NCBI RefSeq assembly: GCF_022397955.1
Contig: NZ_JAKEUQ010000003.1
Location: forward strand, 287,643 to 351,642
DNA length: 64,000 nucleotides
DNA from: Vibrio sp. Isolate32
GTDB lineage: Bacteria > Pseudomonadota > Gammaproteobacteria > Enterobacterales > Vibrionaceae
Direction: 5' to 3'
Below are positions 36,936 to 46,138 of the stretch, one piece after another. Below the pieces are notes generated by a model. The model searched no databases. It was not told the origin of the DNA and saw only the letters and a program-made list of their open reading frames with translations. A program made the translations under genes and the position numbers. Position 1 is the stretch's first letter; each line of letters begins with the position of its first letter.

Positions 36936-37405
36936 TTAGAAATCAGTCGTCATACCTACGTAGTAAGTACGTGGTTCTTCAACATAACCAATGTACTCTA
37001 ACTCTTCCGATACTGACTCATCTGTTAGATTTGAGATACCTGCTCGTCGTCGCACTGAATCATTCACATTGTAAACTGTACCGATGTTCAATGTTGTGTT
37101 AGCGTCTTGCGTTAGGTCGCCGTCAATCTGACGCTCACCACGGTAACGCGCACTCAAGAAGGTACTTAGATCGTAAGTTGGGTTTCAGTTAAGCTTCACA
37201 AAGCCTGAATGCTTGTAACGCTCTAGCAGCTCTTCACCTGTCGACTTGTCTTCTGTATCTAGGTAAGTGTAGCTACCAGAAACTGCCCATTCGTCGGAGA
37301 TTTGGTACATACCGCCAAGCTCAACACCTTGAATGATAGCTTCAGACACGTTTTGGTACGTTTTCGCGCCTAAATCTCCCGTTGGTGTACCGTCAGGGTT
37401 TTCAC
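36936..37405 (-). pseudogene. TonB-dependent receptor, C-terminal remnant
   Basis: On the minus strand about 155 codons read as beta-barrel end: AKTYQNVSEAIIQGVELGGMYQISDEW, SYTYLDTEDKS, then RYKHSGFVKLN, a TGA in place of a tryptophan (near 37184-37186), and LSARYRGERQIDGDL to the terminal YYVGMTTDF, ending in the Phe expected of outer-membrane proteins. The first ~500 residues are missing; at 37405 the sequence turns into A+T-rich DNA. No active receptor can be made. Confidence 0.82.
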
Positions 37406-37819
37406 ATAAACCAATTCATTTTAATCATGAATATTTATAGAGAAGTAATGGAATTTATAGGAAACAACAACCTTTGATTTAACTTGTGATTTTAAGTCAC
37501 AGATTGAATATTAGAATCAATATGATTTTGACTTTTCATTCAAATTAAAATGCGAAATAAGCCCATTTCCAGCAGTTTTCATTGAGCACATAAATATATT
37601 AAACACCGTTAATTCACGAGTAAAATTAAGAAGTATATACGGAAGTAATATCGTTAATTGAACTGAATAAAAAATTATAAAGGCTATGATATTTAATACT
37701 TTTTTATTTTTCGAGTGATCTCACCAAAACCTGCAAATGGCTTAATTGGACGTACGAGCCCAATTAAACGCTACATATAAACTTCCACACTAATAAATCA
37801 CAAAAATATAACATCGCTA
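37406..37819. other. A+T-rich gap of about 410 bases without a gene
   Basis: The stretch between the TonB-receptor remnant and the DHH gene is strongly A+T-rich, with many stops in all frames. I see no ORF over 60 codons, no hairpin with a T-run and no repeat copied from elsewhere in the window. It may be decayed receptor sequence. Confidence 0.55.
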
Positions 37820-38815
37820 TTATTTCGAATGGCCTGAATAATAGCTCTCTATTCGTTCAATAAGACGAAGCTTATCTACTTCTTTAAGCGAATTGATTCC
37901 GGCAGCGGCTTTCCTTCCACCCCCAGTATCAAAACTCGAACAAATTTCATCTGCCCCAACTCTGTTCGATAAAGGCGCTCTTAGGCTCACAGTGTAAGAC
38001 TGACCATTAGCGTTTTTCGTTAACACCGCTTGTGCTCGAGCTGGATCTTGATTCACGATCTCATTACTAAACACACCACTGATTCGTCTTGCCCAAGTCT
38101 CTGCAGGCAATTCAAACACACGCGCGACGTCACTCTCATAGATCGGAATCAGGTTTGATAATTGTTGGTTGTCGGTTTTATAAGCGGCGCGAAGTTGATA
38201 AAACACGGAATCTTTATCATCCAAGAGATCGAATGGGTTAGGGTATTGATAGAGCGCTTGGTAAAGCTCAGTCGGTGAAAAGTGCAGATCACTCAGTGAC
38301 GCGCCATAGCCGTTATAGTTGATTAGCGTGCCTAGTTCTTCCAAAAAGTCAATTTGAGGTTGGCCAAATCCATTTGTTAGCGCTAGTCGAGCTGCCACCG
38401 CTTTTAAATTATCACCAAACGCAGCTGCTATTGCCCACGCTACATATGCTCCCTTGAGTTTTTGGTTGATCAAAAGACTTGTGCAACATTCCGGCGCTGT
38501 ATTAATGAGAATCTTCAGGAACTCAGACTTGGGGATGTCCCCTGTACGATGATGATCGCAGTAAAAGACATTAACCTCATCTGCAAGCAGTGATTGTAAT
38601 GCGGGTAGGTTTTTCTCCATCGACACGTCTAAAACAGTCACTGACGTAACATCACTTTGGGGATTCTGTTCCGCTAGCTGGACAGCAACCTGCGAGACCA
38701 ACTTGATATCACGTTTCACCCCCGTGATTAAAGTGCTCTCTTTAGGCTCATGTAGGCGCAGTTGAAGCAATGCGATGATGCCATCTGCATCTCCGTTGAA
38801 TACGTCGTAATGCAT
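37820..38815 (-). CDS. DHH family phosphoesterase
   Basis: A 331-residue protein with DHH-superfamily motifs: YDVFNGDADGIIAL at the N-terminus (metal ligands in DAD), TVLDVSMEKN, FYCDHHRTGDI, and the DHHA1-like C-terminal FDTGGGRKAAAGIN. Relatives act on nanoRNA, pAp or cyclic dinucleotides; which one applies is not clear. I chose MHYDVFNGD, preceded by GAAGAGGAAC, over an ATG 10 codons earlier. Isolated gene. Confidence 0.86.
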   Translation of the reverse strand: MHYDVFNGDADGIIALLQLRLHEPKESTLITGVKRDIKLVSQVAVQLAEQNPQSDVTSVTVLDVSMEKNLPALQSLLADEVNVFYCDHHRTGDIPKSEFLKILINTAPECCTSLLINQKLKGAYVAWAIAAAFGDNLKAVAARLALTNGFGQPQIDFLEELGTLINYNGYGASLSDLHFSPTELYQALYQYPNPFDLLDDKDSVFYQLRAAYKTDNQQLSNLIPIYESDVARVFELPAETWARRISGVFSNEIVNQDPARAQAVLTKNANGQSYTVSLRAPLSNRVGADEICSSFDTGGGRKAAAGINSLKEVDKLRLIERIESYYSGHSK

Positions 38816-39004
38816 TTTGTTCCTCTTCCCGTGAGATTCAACCATTCACGATAAAGCAATGCGTACAGATTGTATCGTGAAAGTATAACTAAGCTTAATA
38901 GACGATGATTATTTTAACCCTATTTCATAGATACTTAAGTCCAATTTGGAATGCCTTATTCTTAATCCTCTATCTTCGTATTTGTCCAGACCTCTAACAT
39001 ACAA

Positions 39005-39029
39005 AAAGGCGCAGATAATCCGCGCCTTT
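39005..39029 (-). terminator. Terminator after the chemoreceptor gene
   Basis: AAAGGCGC (39005-39012) pairs with GCGCCTTT (39022-39029); in the leftward direction a T-run follows. Confidence 0.8.
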
Positions 39030-39076
39030 CGCTTGAGTTATTTGGCTGCACTTCTTTTAATGCAACTAGGTTGCTT

Positions 39077-40858
39077 CTAAGATGTCTTAAACTGTGCGAC
39101 TGCTTTGTCCATGTCACTTGCTTGCTCTGCGACTTTATTGACTTCAACCATACAGTGCTGTGCTGACACGTTGTTATCGTTAGAAATGGTATTAAGCTCT
39201 GTGATTGAATCACTCACTTGTGCCATTACCGCACCCTGCTCTTCAATAGCGGAAGCGATACGTTCAGAGTTGCGTTGAATACCTTCCATATCGTTTAAAA
39301 TGAGCTTTAGGCTAGCATCGAGATCTTCCGAATCTTTTAGTGTCAGTTGACCTTGTTGGTTACACTCACCAATTTCTATCATCGAGGAATTCATTTGGCT
39401 CTGAATTGCCGTTACAACACTGGTTATTTCAGTCGTTGATTGGTGTGTGCGACTCGCTAATGCACGGACTTCATCGGCAACAACCGCAAAGCCACGACCT
39501 TGTTCACCGGCACGAGCTGCCTCAATGGCTGCATTCAGTGCTAATAAGTTGGTTTGTTCTGCAATACCTTGGATGATGTTTACCGCATCACCAATTTGAT
39601 CCACATGATGGTTCAGTGAACTGATTGAATCTTGGCTACTTGATAAACGTTCAGACAACTGAGTAATGTTGTTGATAGTGTCGACCACCACTTCACGGCC
39701 TTTATCGGCGTTCATTTTAGCTTGATGAACCCCTTCAGCCGCAACGGATGTGCTTTCTGAGATCTCGCCAATTGTGAGCACCATCTCTTGTACTGATGTT
39801 GTCATGGTTGAAGTATGATTAGCTTGAACTTCAAACTGTTTGATCACCGATTCAAGCCCATCATGCATGTTAGAAGTACTTTGAGTCAGTTGTAGAGACT
39901 TAGATTGAGAGGCAGAAATCAAGCCTTCAAGCTGATCAAGCAATTGGTTGAAGTATTGGCCTAGCGTGCTCAGTTCGTCTTTACCTTCCAGGTGTGAACG
40001 TATTGACACATCGTTTGAATTAACGATATTGCGGATAACCGAAAGTAGTGACTCAATTTTACCAATAATAGAACGGACGATTAACCAGCTAAACAGAATG
40101 ATCGACACTAGTATTGTGACACAAAGGATGTTGTTGATCAGCGACAGTTTGTCCATCTCTTGCTGTGTTTTTCGGGCTAGAGCGGCCGAAAACTCTTTAA
40201 ACTGAGCCTCGATAATGTGTGAGCCTGAACGCGCCTCACCTAGCAGACCTTCATTATACTTTAAACCTATCGTTTGCTTCTGTTCAACCACTTGACGAGC
40301 AACATCTATCAAAGCAGCTGAGCTACTCATATTCGAAGTTATAGAAAGAACACTGGGGTCAAACTCTCCCTTCTCAATTAAGTCATTGAACAGGTAAAGC
40401 TCGATTTTTTGTTCAGCACTGGCTGTCGCGCTGATGTTATCGAGCAAAACATGAAACTCGCCTAGCAAGCCTTTGTCTCGCGCTAACCCATAGACTTCAC
40501 TCGCTTTTACTAAGTTAACAAAGCTTGTGTGGTAGGTTTCAATGTCTTCACGTAAGCGTGTGCTGTTGCTGTTGGCTAAATCTAAGTCACTTAACACTGC
40601 TTCTAATTCTGATTCAGCCGCTAAGAATTTGTTGTAGTCTACGTCGAACTTGTCGAGATATTTCATATCGCTACGCAGTAAGAAATCTTTCTCGTTACGG
40701 CGCAGGCTGAGCAAGCGTACTTGAAGCTCTTTGGTAACTTGTTTGGCTTCACCCATTTGAGCTGTGGTTTCTGCAAATTGTGATGTGGTAAACAGCAGTG
40801 AAATCATGCCGAAGATGGAGAATATCCCCAGGGAATAGAGCTTTTGCTTTATATTCAT
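39077..40858 (-). CDS. Methyl-accepting chemotaxis protein, HBM sensor type
   Basis: A 593-residue chemoreceptor. TM1 is at about 8-25, TM2 at about 243-263. The periplasmic region (26-242) has [11 protein letters not shown] and long helices, the hallmark of helical bimodular (HBM, McpS-like) sensors, which often bind organic acids. A HAMP region follows TM2. The signalling hairpin reads [38 protein letters not shown]. There is no C-terminal NWETF-like pentapeptide. Ligand unknown. Own terminator downstream. Confidence 0.92.
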   Translation of the reverse strand: MNIKQKLYSLGIFSIFGMISLLFTTSQFAETTAQMGEAKQVTKELQVRLLSLRRNEKDFLLRSDMKYLDKFDVDYNKFLAAESELEAVLSDLDLANSNSTRLREDIETYHTSFVNLVKASEVYGLARDKGLLGEFHVLLDNISATASAEQKIELYLFNDLIEKGEFDPSVLSITSNMSSSAALIDVARQVVEQKQTIGLKYNEGLLGEARSGSHIIEAQFKEFSAALARKTQQEMDKLSLINNILCVTILVSIILFSWLIVRSIIGKIESLLSVIRNIVNSNDVSIRSHLEGKDELSTLGQYFNQLLDQLEGLISASQSKSLQLTQSTSNMHDGLESVIKQFEVQANHTSTMTTSVQEMVLTIGEISESTSVAAEGVHQAKMNADKGREVVVDTINNITQLSERLSSSQDSISSLNHHVDQIGDAVNIIQGIAEQTNLLALNAAIEAARAGEQGRGFAVVADEVRALASRTHQSTTEITSVVTAIQSQMNSSMIEIGECNQQGQLTLKDSEDLDASLKLILNDMEGIQRNSERIASAIEEQGAVMAQVSDSITELNTISNDNNVSAQHCMVEVNKVAEQASDMDKAVAQFKTS

Positions 40859-41118
40859 ATACGTGGCTCGTCTTTACTAAATTAACTATGAGTATCTAAT
40901 TGATCCCATCGATTCATGGATATACAACTCGTGCGATCTGGTTATTGTTATGGTTTTGTATCAGTAATGAGCACTAAACCTAGGGACTGTTTAGCCCACC
41001 AGTAATGACATGCTCAATGGTATTCAACCAGAGAATGACTCTTTTCACTAGAGATAAAAGAATCAATAACACAAATTGAATATATGTACATCAGTTGATT
41101 GATAAAAGTGAGAGGCGG

Positions 41119-41334
41119 CTATTTGACAGGGTGTGAAACCCAGTAACGCATAGCTATGTAAGACTTTAAATTAAAAAACTTTGGATTATAATTGACCGTA
41201 GGGTCATAAATGACACTTTTTGGCTCATCAAACGAGCAAGAGCGAAGAGCAATATTGGATATTTTGCCTTGGTTTTTAACCACATTCTGTGGTGAGGTTA
41301 TCTTTACACCCTCTTCACTCAGCGGTCTTATCAT
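41119..41334 (-). CDS. Possible small ORF of unknown function overlapping the LysR gene end
   Basis: An ATG at 41332-41334 opens 71 codons (MIRPLSEEGVKITSPQNVVK onward) that overlap the last 20 bases of the LysR gene in another frame. The composition looks protein-like and it ends cleanly with TAG, but there is no ribosome site and no recognisable domain. It could be a real small protein, a remnant, or chance. Confidence 0.3.
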   Translation of the reverse strand: MIRPLSEEGVKITSPQNVVKNQGKISNIALRSCSFDEPKSVIYDPTVNYNPKFFNLKSYIAMRYWVSHPVK

Positions 41335-42244
41335 CTTTGCGTTGCAACAAAGTAATCTCGTCATTTACCCAACCTAATAACTGCTTGCTCGCTTTCGACA
41401 AGACTTGGTTCTGCCGAACAACATAGCCAAGGCTAGTACTAGAAAAATTCGTTAATGGTGTCACTTTTGAATTTAGATGATGCTTGGTTGATACCGCAAA
41501 TTCAGGAACGATAGCCATACCAAAACCAGCTTCTGCCCAATCGATTTGAGCATCGACACTCCCTACTTCCATCACCCTATAACTAGGTAGATTAAGGCTC
41601 GGCAAACCTTCATCAATGAAGTCACGCGTTCTTGTATCGTGGCCAAGTAAAATTAAGGTGAGTTCAGAATCATCTTCTGCGCCTTTAACCTCATTTTTTA
41701 TCTTTCTATCTAATCCTTGAGAATCAAACCCATCGCCTAACGCACACCATGAAAGCTCTTGAAGCTTAGTAAAATAGAGTGACTCGTTGTGTTGCTCTTT
41801 CGCAATCACAAAACCAAGATCCGCCTGAGCGTTCTTGACTAAACTCGATGCCTGATATGATGTGGTATTCAACAAAGTAAGGTCAATACCAGGATACTGC
41901 GCTTTGAACTTCTGGAATGGGCGAATTAGCAAGAATCGAGAAATGATGTCACTAACGGCAATGGTTAACGTCCCCATTTTTAGGTCATTAATGGCGTTGA
42001 GATCGGCCTGACAAATCTGCAGTTCGAGCAGCGTTCTATGGCTTGTTTCCAATAGCCGTTCACCTGCTTGAGTCAATTGAAAAGGGCTTCTCTCTATCAA
42101 CTTTATGCGTGTTTGTTGTTCTAATTGTTTCAGGTGCAAACTCACATTGGGCTGTGTCATATGAAGCGCATTGGCCGCTTTCCCAAAATGTTTGTACTCC
42201 GCAAGCGTCACAAACGTCTTCAACAAATTAATATCGAGCATCAT
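41315..42244 (-). CDS. LysR-type transcriptional regulator, divergent from purA paralogue
   Basis: A 309-residue LysR-type regulator. The winged helix-turn-helix at about 3-60 includes FGKAANALHMTQPNVSLHLKQLEQQ; the rest is the effector-binding domain (two Rossmann lobes). It is divergent from the PurA-like gene across about 120 bases, the classic layout for a LysR regulator and its target. The gap includes A+T-rich TTATCAAGGTAATAA that could be a T-N11-A site. Effector unknown; a purine or nucleotide is a guess. Confidence 0.9.
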   Translation of the reverse strand: MMLDINLLKTFVTLAEYKHFGKAANALHMTQPNVSLHLKQLEQQTRIKLIERSPFQLTQAGERLLETSHRTLLELQICQADLNAINDLKMGTLTIAVSDIISRFLLIRPFQKFKAQYPGIDLTLLNTTSYQASSLVKNAQADLGFVIAKEQHNESLYFTKLQELSWCALGDGFDSQGLDRKIKNEVKGAEDDSELTLILLGHDTRTRDFIDEGLPSLNLPSYRVMEVGSVDAQIDWAEAGFGMAIVPEFAVSTKHHLNSKVTPLTNFSSTSLGYVVRQNQVLSKASKQLLGWVNDEITLLQRKDDKTAE

Positions 42245-42363
42245 ATCCCTCCCATGTTTTCTATATAATATATGAAATTCTTATCAAGGTAATAAAGGTA
42301 ATTAATTTCTCTTATCCATCTTAAGGGCCTAACATGATTTCTCAATCAGTTAGGAGAAAAATT

Positions 42364-43623
42364 ATGCCATCTATCGTTGTTGTGGGCGCAAACTGGGGTG
42401 ATGAAGGCAAAGGCCGCATCGTCGATTTTTTAGCAGACCAAGCCTCTGCTAGCATTCGTTTTCAAGGCGGAAACAATGCAGGTCATACTGTGGTTAATGA
42501 CTTCGGTACATTCAAACTGCACCAATTACCTAGTGGTATTTTTAATTCTGATTGTACGGCGGTTCTTGGCCCTGGCATGGTAATAAGCCCTGCTGCGCTA
42601 ACTGAAGAGATTGCAGAAGTACAAGCCGCTGGCATCAAAGTGAAAATGGCGATCTCAGATCGTGCGACACTTTGCCTCCCTTTACACGCTCTTGAAGATA
42701 CGCTTGAAGAAGAGCGTTTGGGCGATGGCGCTTACGGTTCAACACGCCAAGGTATTGCACCAGCGTACGGCGATCGAGTAATGAAAAAAGGTATTCTTGT
42801 GGGTTGGCTGAATCAACCTGAGATTTTAGAGCAGCGTATTCAATTCCTACTTGACTGGAAGATGCCTCAGCTTAAAGCGCTCTACCCTCAATGTGACTTC
42901 TCTCAGACTGCTTCTGAAATGACAGAATGGCTACTTGAAGTGACAAAAGCTTGGCGCCCGTTCATTTGCAACGTCACTGAGCCGCTTAAAGCACTGCAAT
43001 CACAAGACGCGAACCTACTATTTGAAGCTCAACTTGGTGCAGGCCGTGACCTTGTCTACGGTGAGTACCCTTGGACAACGTCTTCGAATGTAACCGCAGC
43101 CTACGCGGGTATCGGTAGTGGCTTACCTGCCCTTCGCCCTGAGCGTGTAATTGCTGTTGCTAAATCTTTCAGCTCATCTGTGGGTACTGGCACGCTCGTT
43201 ACAGCAATGGAAGAGCAAGACAGCTTCCGCGAAAGTTCTAACGAGTACGGCGCAACTACGGGTCGCCCACGTGATATGGGTTACTTTGATGCAGTGGCAA
43301 CTCGTAATGGCGTTGACCTGCAAGCCGCGACTGAAATCGCACTGACTAAGATTGATTGCCTGTCTGGCTTATCTGAACTTAAGATTTGTACGGCTTATTC
43401 CGGTGAACACACTGAGAACCCGATTTGGCCACAAACGGCCGAGCTAAAGCCTGTATATGAAGATATGGCAGGTTGGGATGAAGACATCACGGGTTGCCGC
43501 ACGTTTGAAAGCCTTCCTCAAGCAGCACAAGATTACGTAACTCGTATCGAAGAGTTGATGGGCGTGCCAATTGTCATGGTATCGGTAGGTCCTGAGCGCG
43601 AACAAATGATCATTCGAGGCTAG
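42364..43623 (+). CDS. Adenylosuccinate synthetase paralogue
   Basis: A 419-residue member of the PurA family, which joins IMP and aspartate using GTP. The P-loop region is NWGDEGKGRIV with D13 as the catalytic base and H41 in NNAGHT, both at the E. coli positions. The aspartate loop GATTGRPRD keeps its two arginines, but FQGGNNAGHT, STRQGIAPAYGDRV and SSSVGTGTLVTAM differ clearly from the ordinary GGHNAGHT, TTGRGIGPAYEDKV and TRVGAGPFPTE. The start has AGGAG upstream; the longer frame from 42334 is less likely. It is short and divergent for a housekeeping PurA, so a second copy is probable. Confidence 0.85.
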   Translation: MPSIVVVGANWGDEGKGRIVDFLADQASASIRFQGGNNAGHTVVNDFGTFKLHQLPSGIFNSDCTAVLGPGMVISPAALTEEIAEVQAAGIKVKMAISDRATLCLPLHALEDTLEEERLGDGAYGSTRQGIAPAYGDRVMKKGILVGWLNQPEILEQRIQFLLDWKMPQLKALYPQCDFSQTASEMTEWLLEVTKAWRPFICNVTEPLKALQSQDANLLFEAQLGAGRDLVYGEYPWTTSSNVTAAYAGIGSGLPALRPERVIAVAKSFSSSVGTGTLVTAMEEQDSFRESSNEYGATTGRPRDMGYFDAVATRNGVDLQAATEIALTKIDCLSGLSELKICTAYSGEHTENPIWPQTAELKPVYEDMAGWDEDITGCRTFESLPQAAQDYVTRIEELMGVPIVMVSVGPEREQMIIRG

Positions 43624-43648
43624 TTTAAAAGACGACAACACTACATCA

Positions 43649-43669
43649 AAGCCCACATCCAGTGGGCTT
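43649..43669 (+). terminator. Terminator after the purA paralogue
   Basis: AAGCCCAC (43649-43656) pairs with GTGGGCTT (43662-43669), followed by CTTGTT. Short but well placed 25 bases past the stop. Confidence 0.65.
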
Positions 43670-43764
43670 CTTGTTGCCTGAAACAATAACCGGAATCTAG
43701 CTTTCTCAGCTGATAGGAGAACAACGTAATATGCATAACTCGTTCCTTTTCGGTTGTTCTCTCT

Positions 43765-44165
43765 TTGTCGAAAGATCTGATCGCCGAACCAGCTTTTAGT
43801 TCACTTCAATTTTTATCCCGAGCTCAGGTTAACCTAGTTGGGCTACGAGATTCAGAACGAAGCAAAGAGCCGCTCATTCAACTGGATAGAGATGTGCTAA
43901 CCAACCTTATTGGCGACCCTTTAAGGCTTGGGCAAATATTGATTAACCTGAGTAACAATGCCGCCAAATTCACCGAAAAAGGTGAAGTAAAGATCTCGTT
44001 CTCAGTAGCAGAAAGACAAAGCGATGATATCAAATTGAACTTTGTCATCACTTACAGCGGTATCGGTATCGGTATCGGTATCGGTATCGGTATCGGTATC
44101 GGTATGACGTAAAAGCAAACCACTAAGCTGTCAATCAGTTTGCTCAAGCTTATGGCTCAACCACT
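43765..44165 (+). pseudogene. Sensor histidine kinase remnant (HATPase domain start)
   Basis: The frame reads ... LVGLRDSERSKEPLIQLDRDV then LTNLIGDPLRLGQILINLSNNAAKFTEKGEVKISF, the N box of a hybrid kinase ATPase domain. The strand that should end SGIGMT is expanded to seven GI units. A TAA follows ACG, and NQFAQAYGSTT (44133-44165) resumes in another frame. The N-terminal sensor, H box and C-terminal receiver are absent. No promoter or ribosome site fits; this is debris. Confidence 0.85.
44059..44106 (+). repeat. Hexanucleotide microsatellite (GGTATC)7 plus GGTATG
   Basis: Seven perfect tandem GGTATC units at 44059-44100, followed by GGTATG. In frame each unit adds Gly-Ile at the position where one GI is normal in kinase G1 boxes. 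Confidence 0.9.
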
Positions 44166-44414
44166 CTATAATATTGTAGCTCAGCTCCAGTGGCTCTATT
44201 TTTTCCTGTATACAACACGTAGCTTTGAACTTTATGAACAATATTAATCCAATGTTCTTTATTCTCAATATCGCCGCATTACAGACACCTCATTAACATA
44301 CCGTTAACTTTAACTTCATCTACTAAGCGATGTTCTACTCATCTGTTTAGTAGCTGGAAATAAAACATAAGTTTCTCTCCATTGAAGAGATCCCCTACAT
44401 AAGGAACGTGAACC

Positions 44415-45386
44415 ATGTTCAAGGCACTGAAACCTACTCTTGCAGCTTCTATTATCGCAGCAACCTTTTCTTTCAACACTTTTGCTGCTGACGTAGAGAA
44501 AATCCACTTCCTAATCCCTGGCGGCGCTGGTGGCGGTTGGGATATGACAGCTCGTGGTACGGGTGATGTATTGGTGAAATCAGACATCGTAGAAAATGTC
44601 TCTTTCCAAAACCTATCTGGTGGCGGTGGCGGTAAAGCGATTGCTCACTTAATCGAAACAGCTCAACGCCAAGAAGACACACTAATGGTGAATTCAACGC
44701 CTATCGTTGTTCGCTCACTAACGGGTATCTTCCCTCAATCTTTCCGCGACCTAACACCAGTTGCTGCAACCATTGCTGACTATGGTGCGATCGTTACGTC
44801 TGCTGATTCTAAGTACAACACATGGGAGGACGTAGTAAAAGAGTTCGAGAGCAACCCACGTAAAGTAAAAGTTGCTGGCGGCTCTGCACGAGGCAGCATG
44901 GATCACCTTGTTGTCGCAGCAGCGTTCAAAGGCGAAGGCTTTGATGCGAAAAAAGTGCGTTATATTGCCTACGATGCGGGCGGTAAAGCGATGGCGGCAT
45001 TGCTTTCTGGCGAAACACAACTGCTTTCAACTGGTCTTGGTGAAGTACTAGAGATGTCCAAATCTGGCCAAGTGAAAGTGCTTGCTGTAACGGCTCCAAA
45101 ACGTTTAGACGCAGCGCCTAACATCCCAACACTGACTGAGTACGGCAACGAGACAGTATTTGCTAACTGGCGTGGTTTCTTCGCGGCTCCGGGCACAAGC
45201 CAAGCGAAAGTCGACCAGTGGAATGTAGCGCTTGGAAAAATGTACAAGACCGATGAGTGGCAAGTGGTTCGTGACCGTAACGGTTGGATTGACAACTACA
45301 AAGCTGACAAAGATTTTTACACCTTTCTAGAAGACCAAGAAAAACAAATGGGCGACCTAATGCGTGAGCTTGGTTTCTTGAAGTAA
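44415..45386 (+). CDS. tctC: Tripartite tricarboxylate transporter substrate-binding protein TctC
   Basis: The periplasmic receptor of a TTT-type uptake system for citrate or related tricarboxylates. The 323-residue precursor has a signal peptide cut after NTFA (about residue 24). IHFLIPGGAGGGWDMTARGTG begins the mature core and is typical of TctC. Genes for the small and large membrane parts follow (tctB after a 241-base gap that holds no gene, then tctA). Substrate is inferred from the family. AAGGA lies 6 bases before the ATG. Confidence 0.93.
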   Translation: MFKALKPTLAASIIAATFSFNTFAADVEKIHFLIPGGAGGGWDMTARGTGDVLVKSDIVENVSFQNLSGGGGGKAIAHLIETAQRQEDTLMVNSTPIVVRSLTGIFPQSFRDLTPVAATIADYGAIVTSADSKYNTWEDVVKEFESNPRKVKVAGGSARGSMDHLVVAAAFKGEGFDAKKVRYIAYDAGGKAMAALLSGETQLLSTGLGEVLEMSKSGQVKVLAVTAPKRLDAAPNIPTLTEYGNETVFANWRGFFAAPGTSQAKVDQWNVALGKMYKTDEWQVVRDRNGWIDNYKADKDFYTFLEDQEKQMGDLMRELGFLK

Positions 45387-45627
45387 CCAACGATCAGAGA
45401 GGGTCTTTGTATCCTCTTACTCTTTCCTTGTTTCGCCGTACATGAGTTTACTAAAACTCCTTTGTTTATTCGTAACGTATTACCAAAGCTTGCCAATTCG
45501 TTGTACACGCAAGTGGCTAAAGCAGCACTGTAATTCGCTTACCTTCGGTTAGTGATCCCAGACATTACTCATTAACTCACTCATATACGGCTTTTTTACT
45601 TTCTATACCCCCCAAATGGAGTTGGAT

Positions 45628-46128
45628 ATGTCGGACTTACCAACCAAATTTTTTAGTAAAGAATCTCTGCTGTCGAGTGATCGTCTCGGCGCAATGATCT
45701 TCATGCTAGCGTGCTTGTGCTACGGCTACCAAACTACCCTAATTCCGCTATTTCCCGGTGATGAGTACGAACCCTTTACCGCGAGAACATTGCCTGCCCT
45801 ACTGACTTTCATTGGCATCGGCCTTTCACTGATTTTGCTTGTTACTGGCCAACCAGACAAAAAGCTTAAGTGTGAAACCGCGCCTTTGAACTGGAAACTA
45901 CTGATTGGTTTCTTAGTGCTAATGGCGTTTTACGGCGTTGGACTGACATACCTAGGCTTCGTTTTAGCAACAAGTTTCTTCTTGCTTGCTGGCTTTTACC
46001 TACTGGGAGAGCGCCGCAAAGCAGTCTTATTTGGTGCGTCGTTTCCTTTCGTTATCGCGTTCTTTCTTTTATTAACTCAAGGCTTAGATATCTACCTAGA
46101 GCCTGGTCTAATCTTCACTCTTTGGTAG
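45628..46128 (+). CDS. tctB: Tripartite tricarboxylate transporter small permease TctB
   Basis: A 166-residue membrane protein with four predicted transmembrane helices. It starts MSDLPTKFFSKESLLSSDRLG; an ATG four codons earlier also exists. Segments GAMIFMLACLCYGYQ, LPALLTFIGIGLSLILLVTG, LLIGFLVLMAFYGVGLTYLGFVLAT and VLFGASFPFVIAFFLLLTQ are membrane spans. It is the small permease subunit that partners TctA, 10 bases before it, and TctC upstream. Confidence 0.9.
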   Translation: MSDLPTKFFSKESLLSSDRLGAMIFMLACLCYGYQTTLIPLFPGDEYEPFTARTLPALLTFIGIGLSLILLVTGQPDKKLKCETAPLNWKLLIGFLVLMAFYGVGLTYLGFVLATSFFLLAGFYLLGERRKAVLFGASFPFVIAFFLLLTQGLDIYLEPGLIFTLW

Positions 46129-46138
46129 GGATAACATT

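Noticed and set aside
44059..44106. Phase-variable switch
   Set aside because: The unit is 6 bp, so changes in copy number keep the frame, and the gene lacks its other domains.
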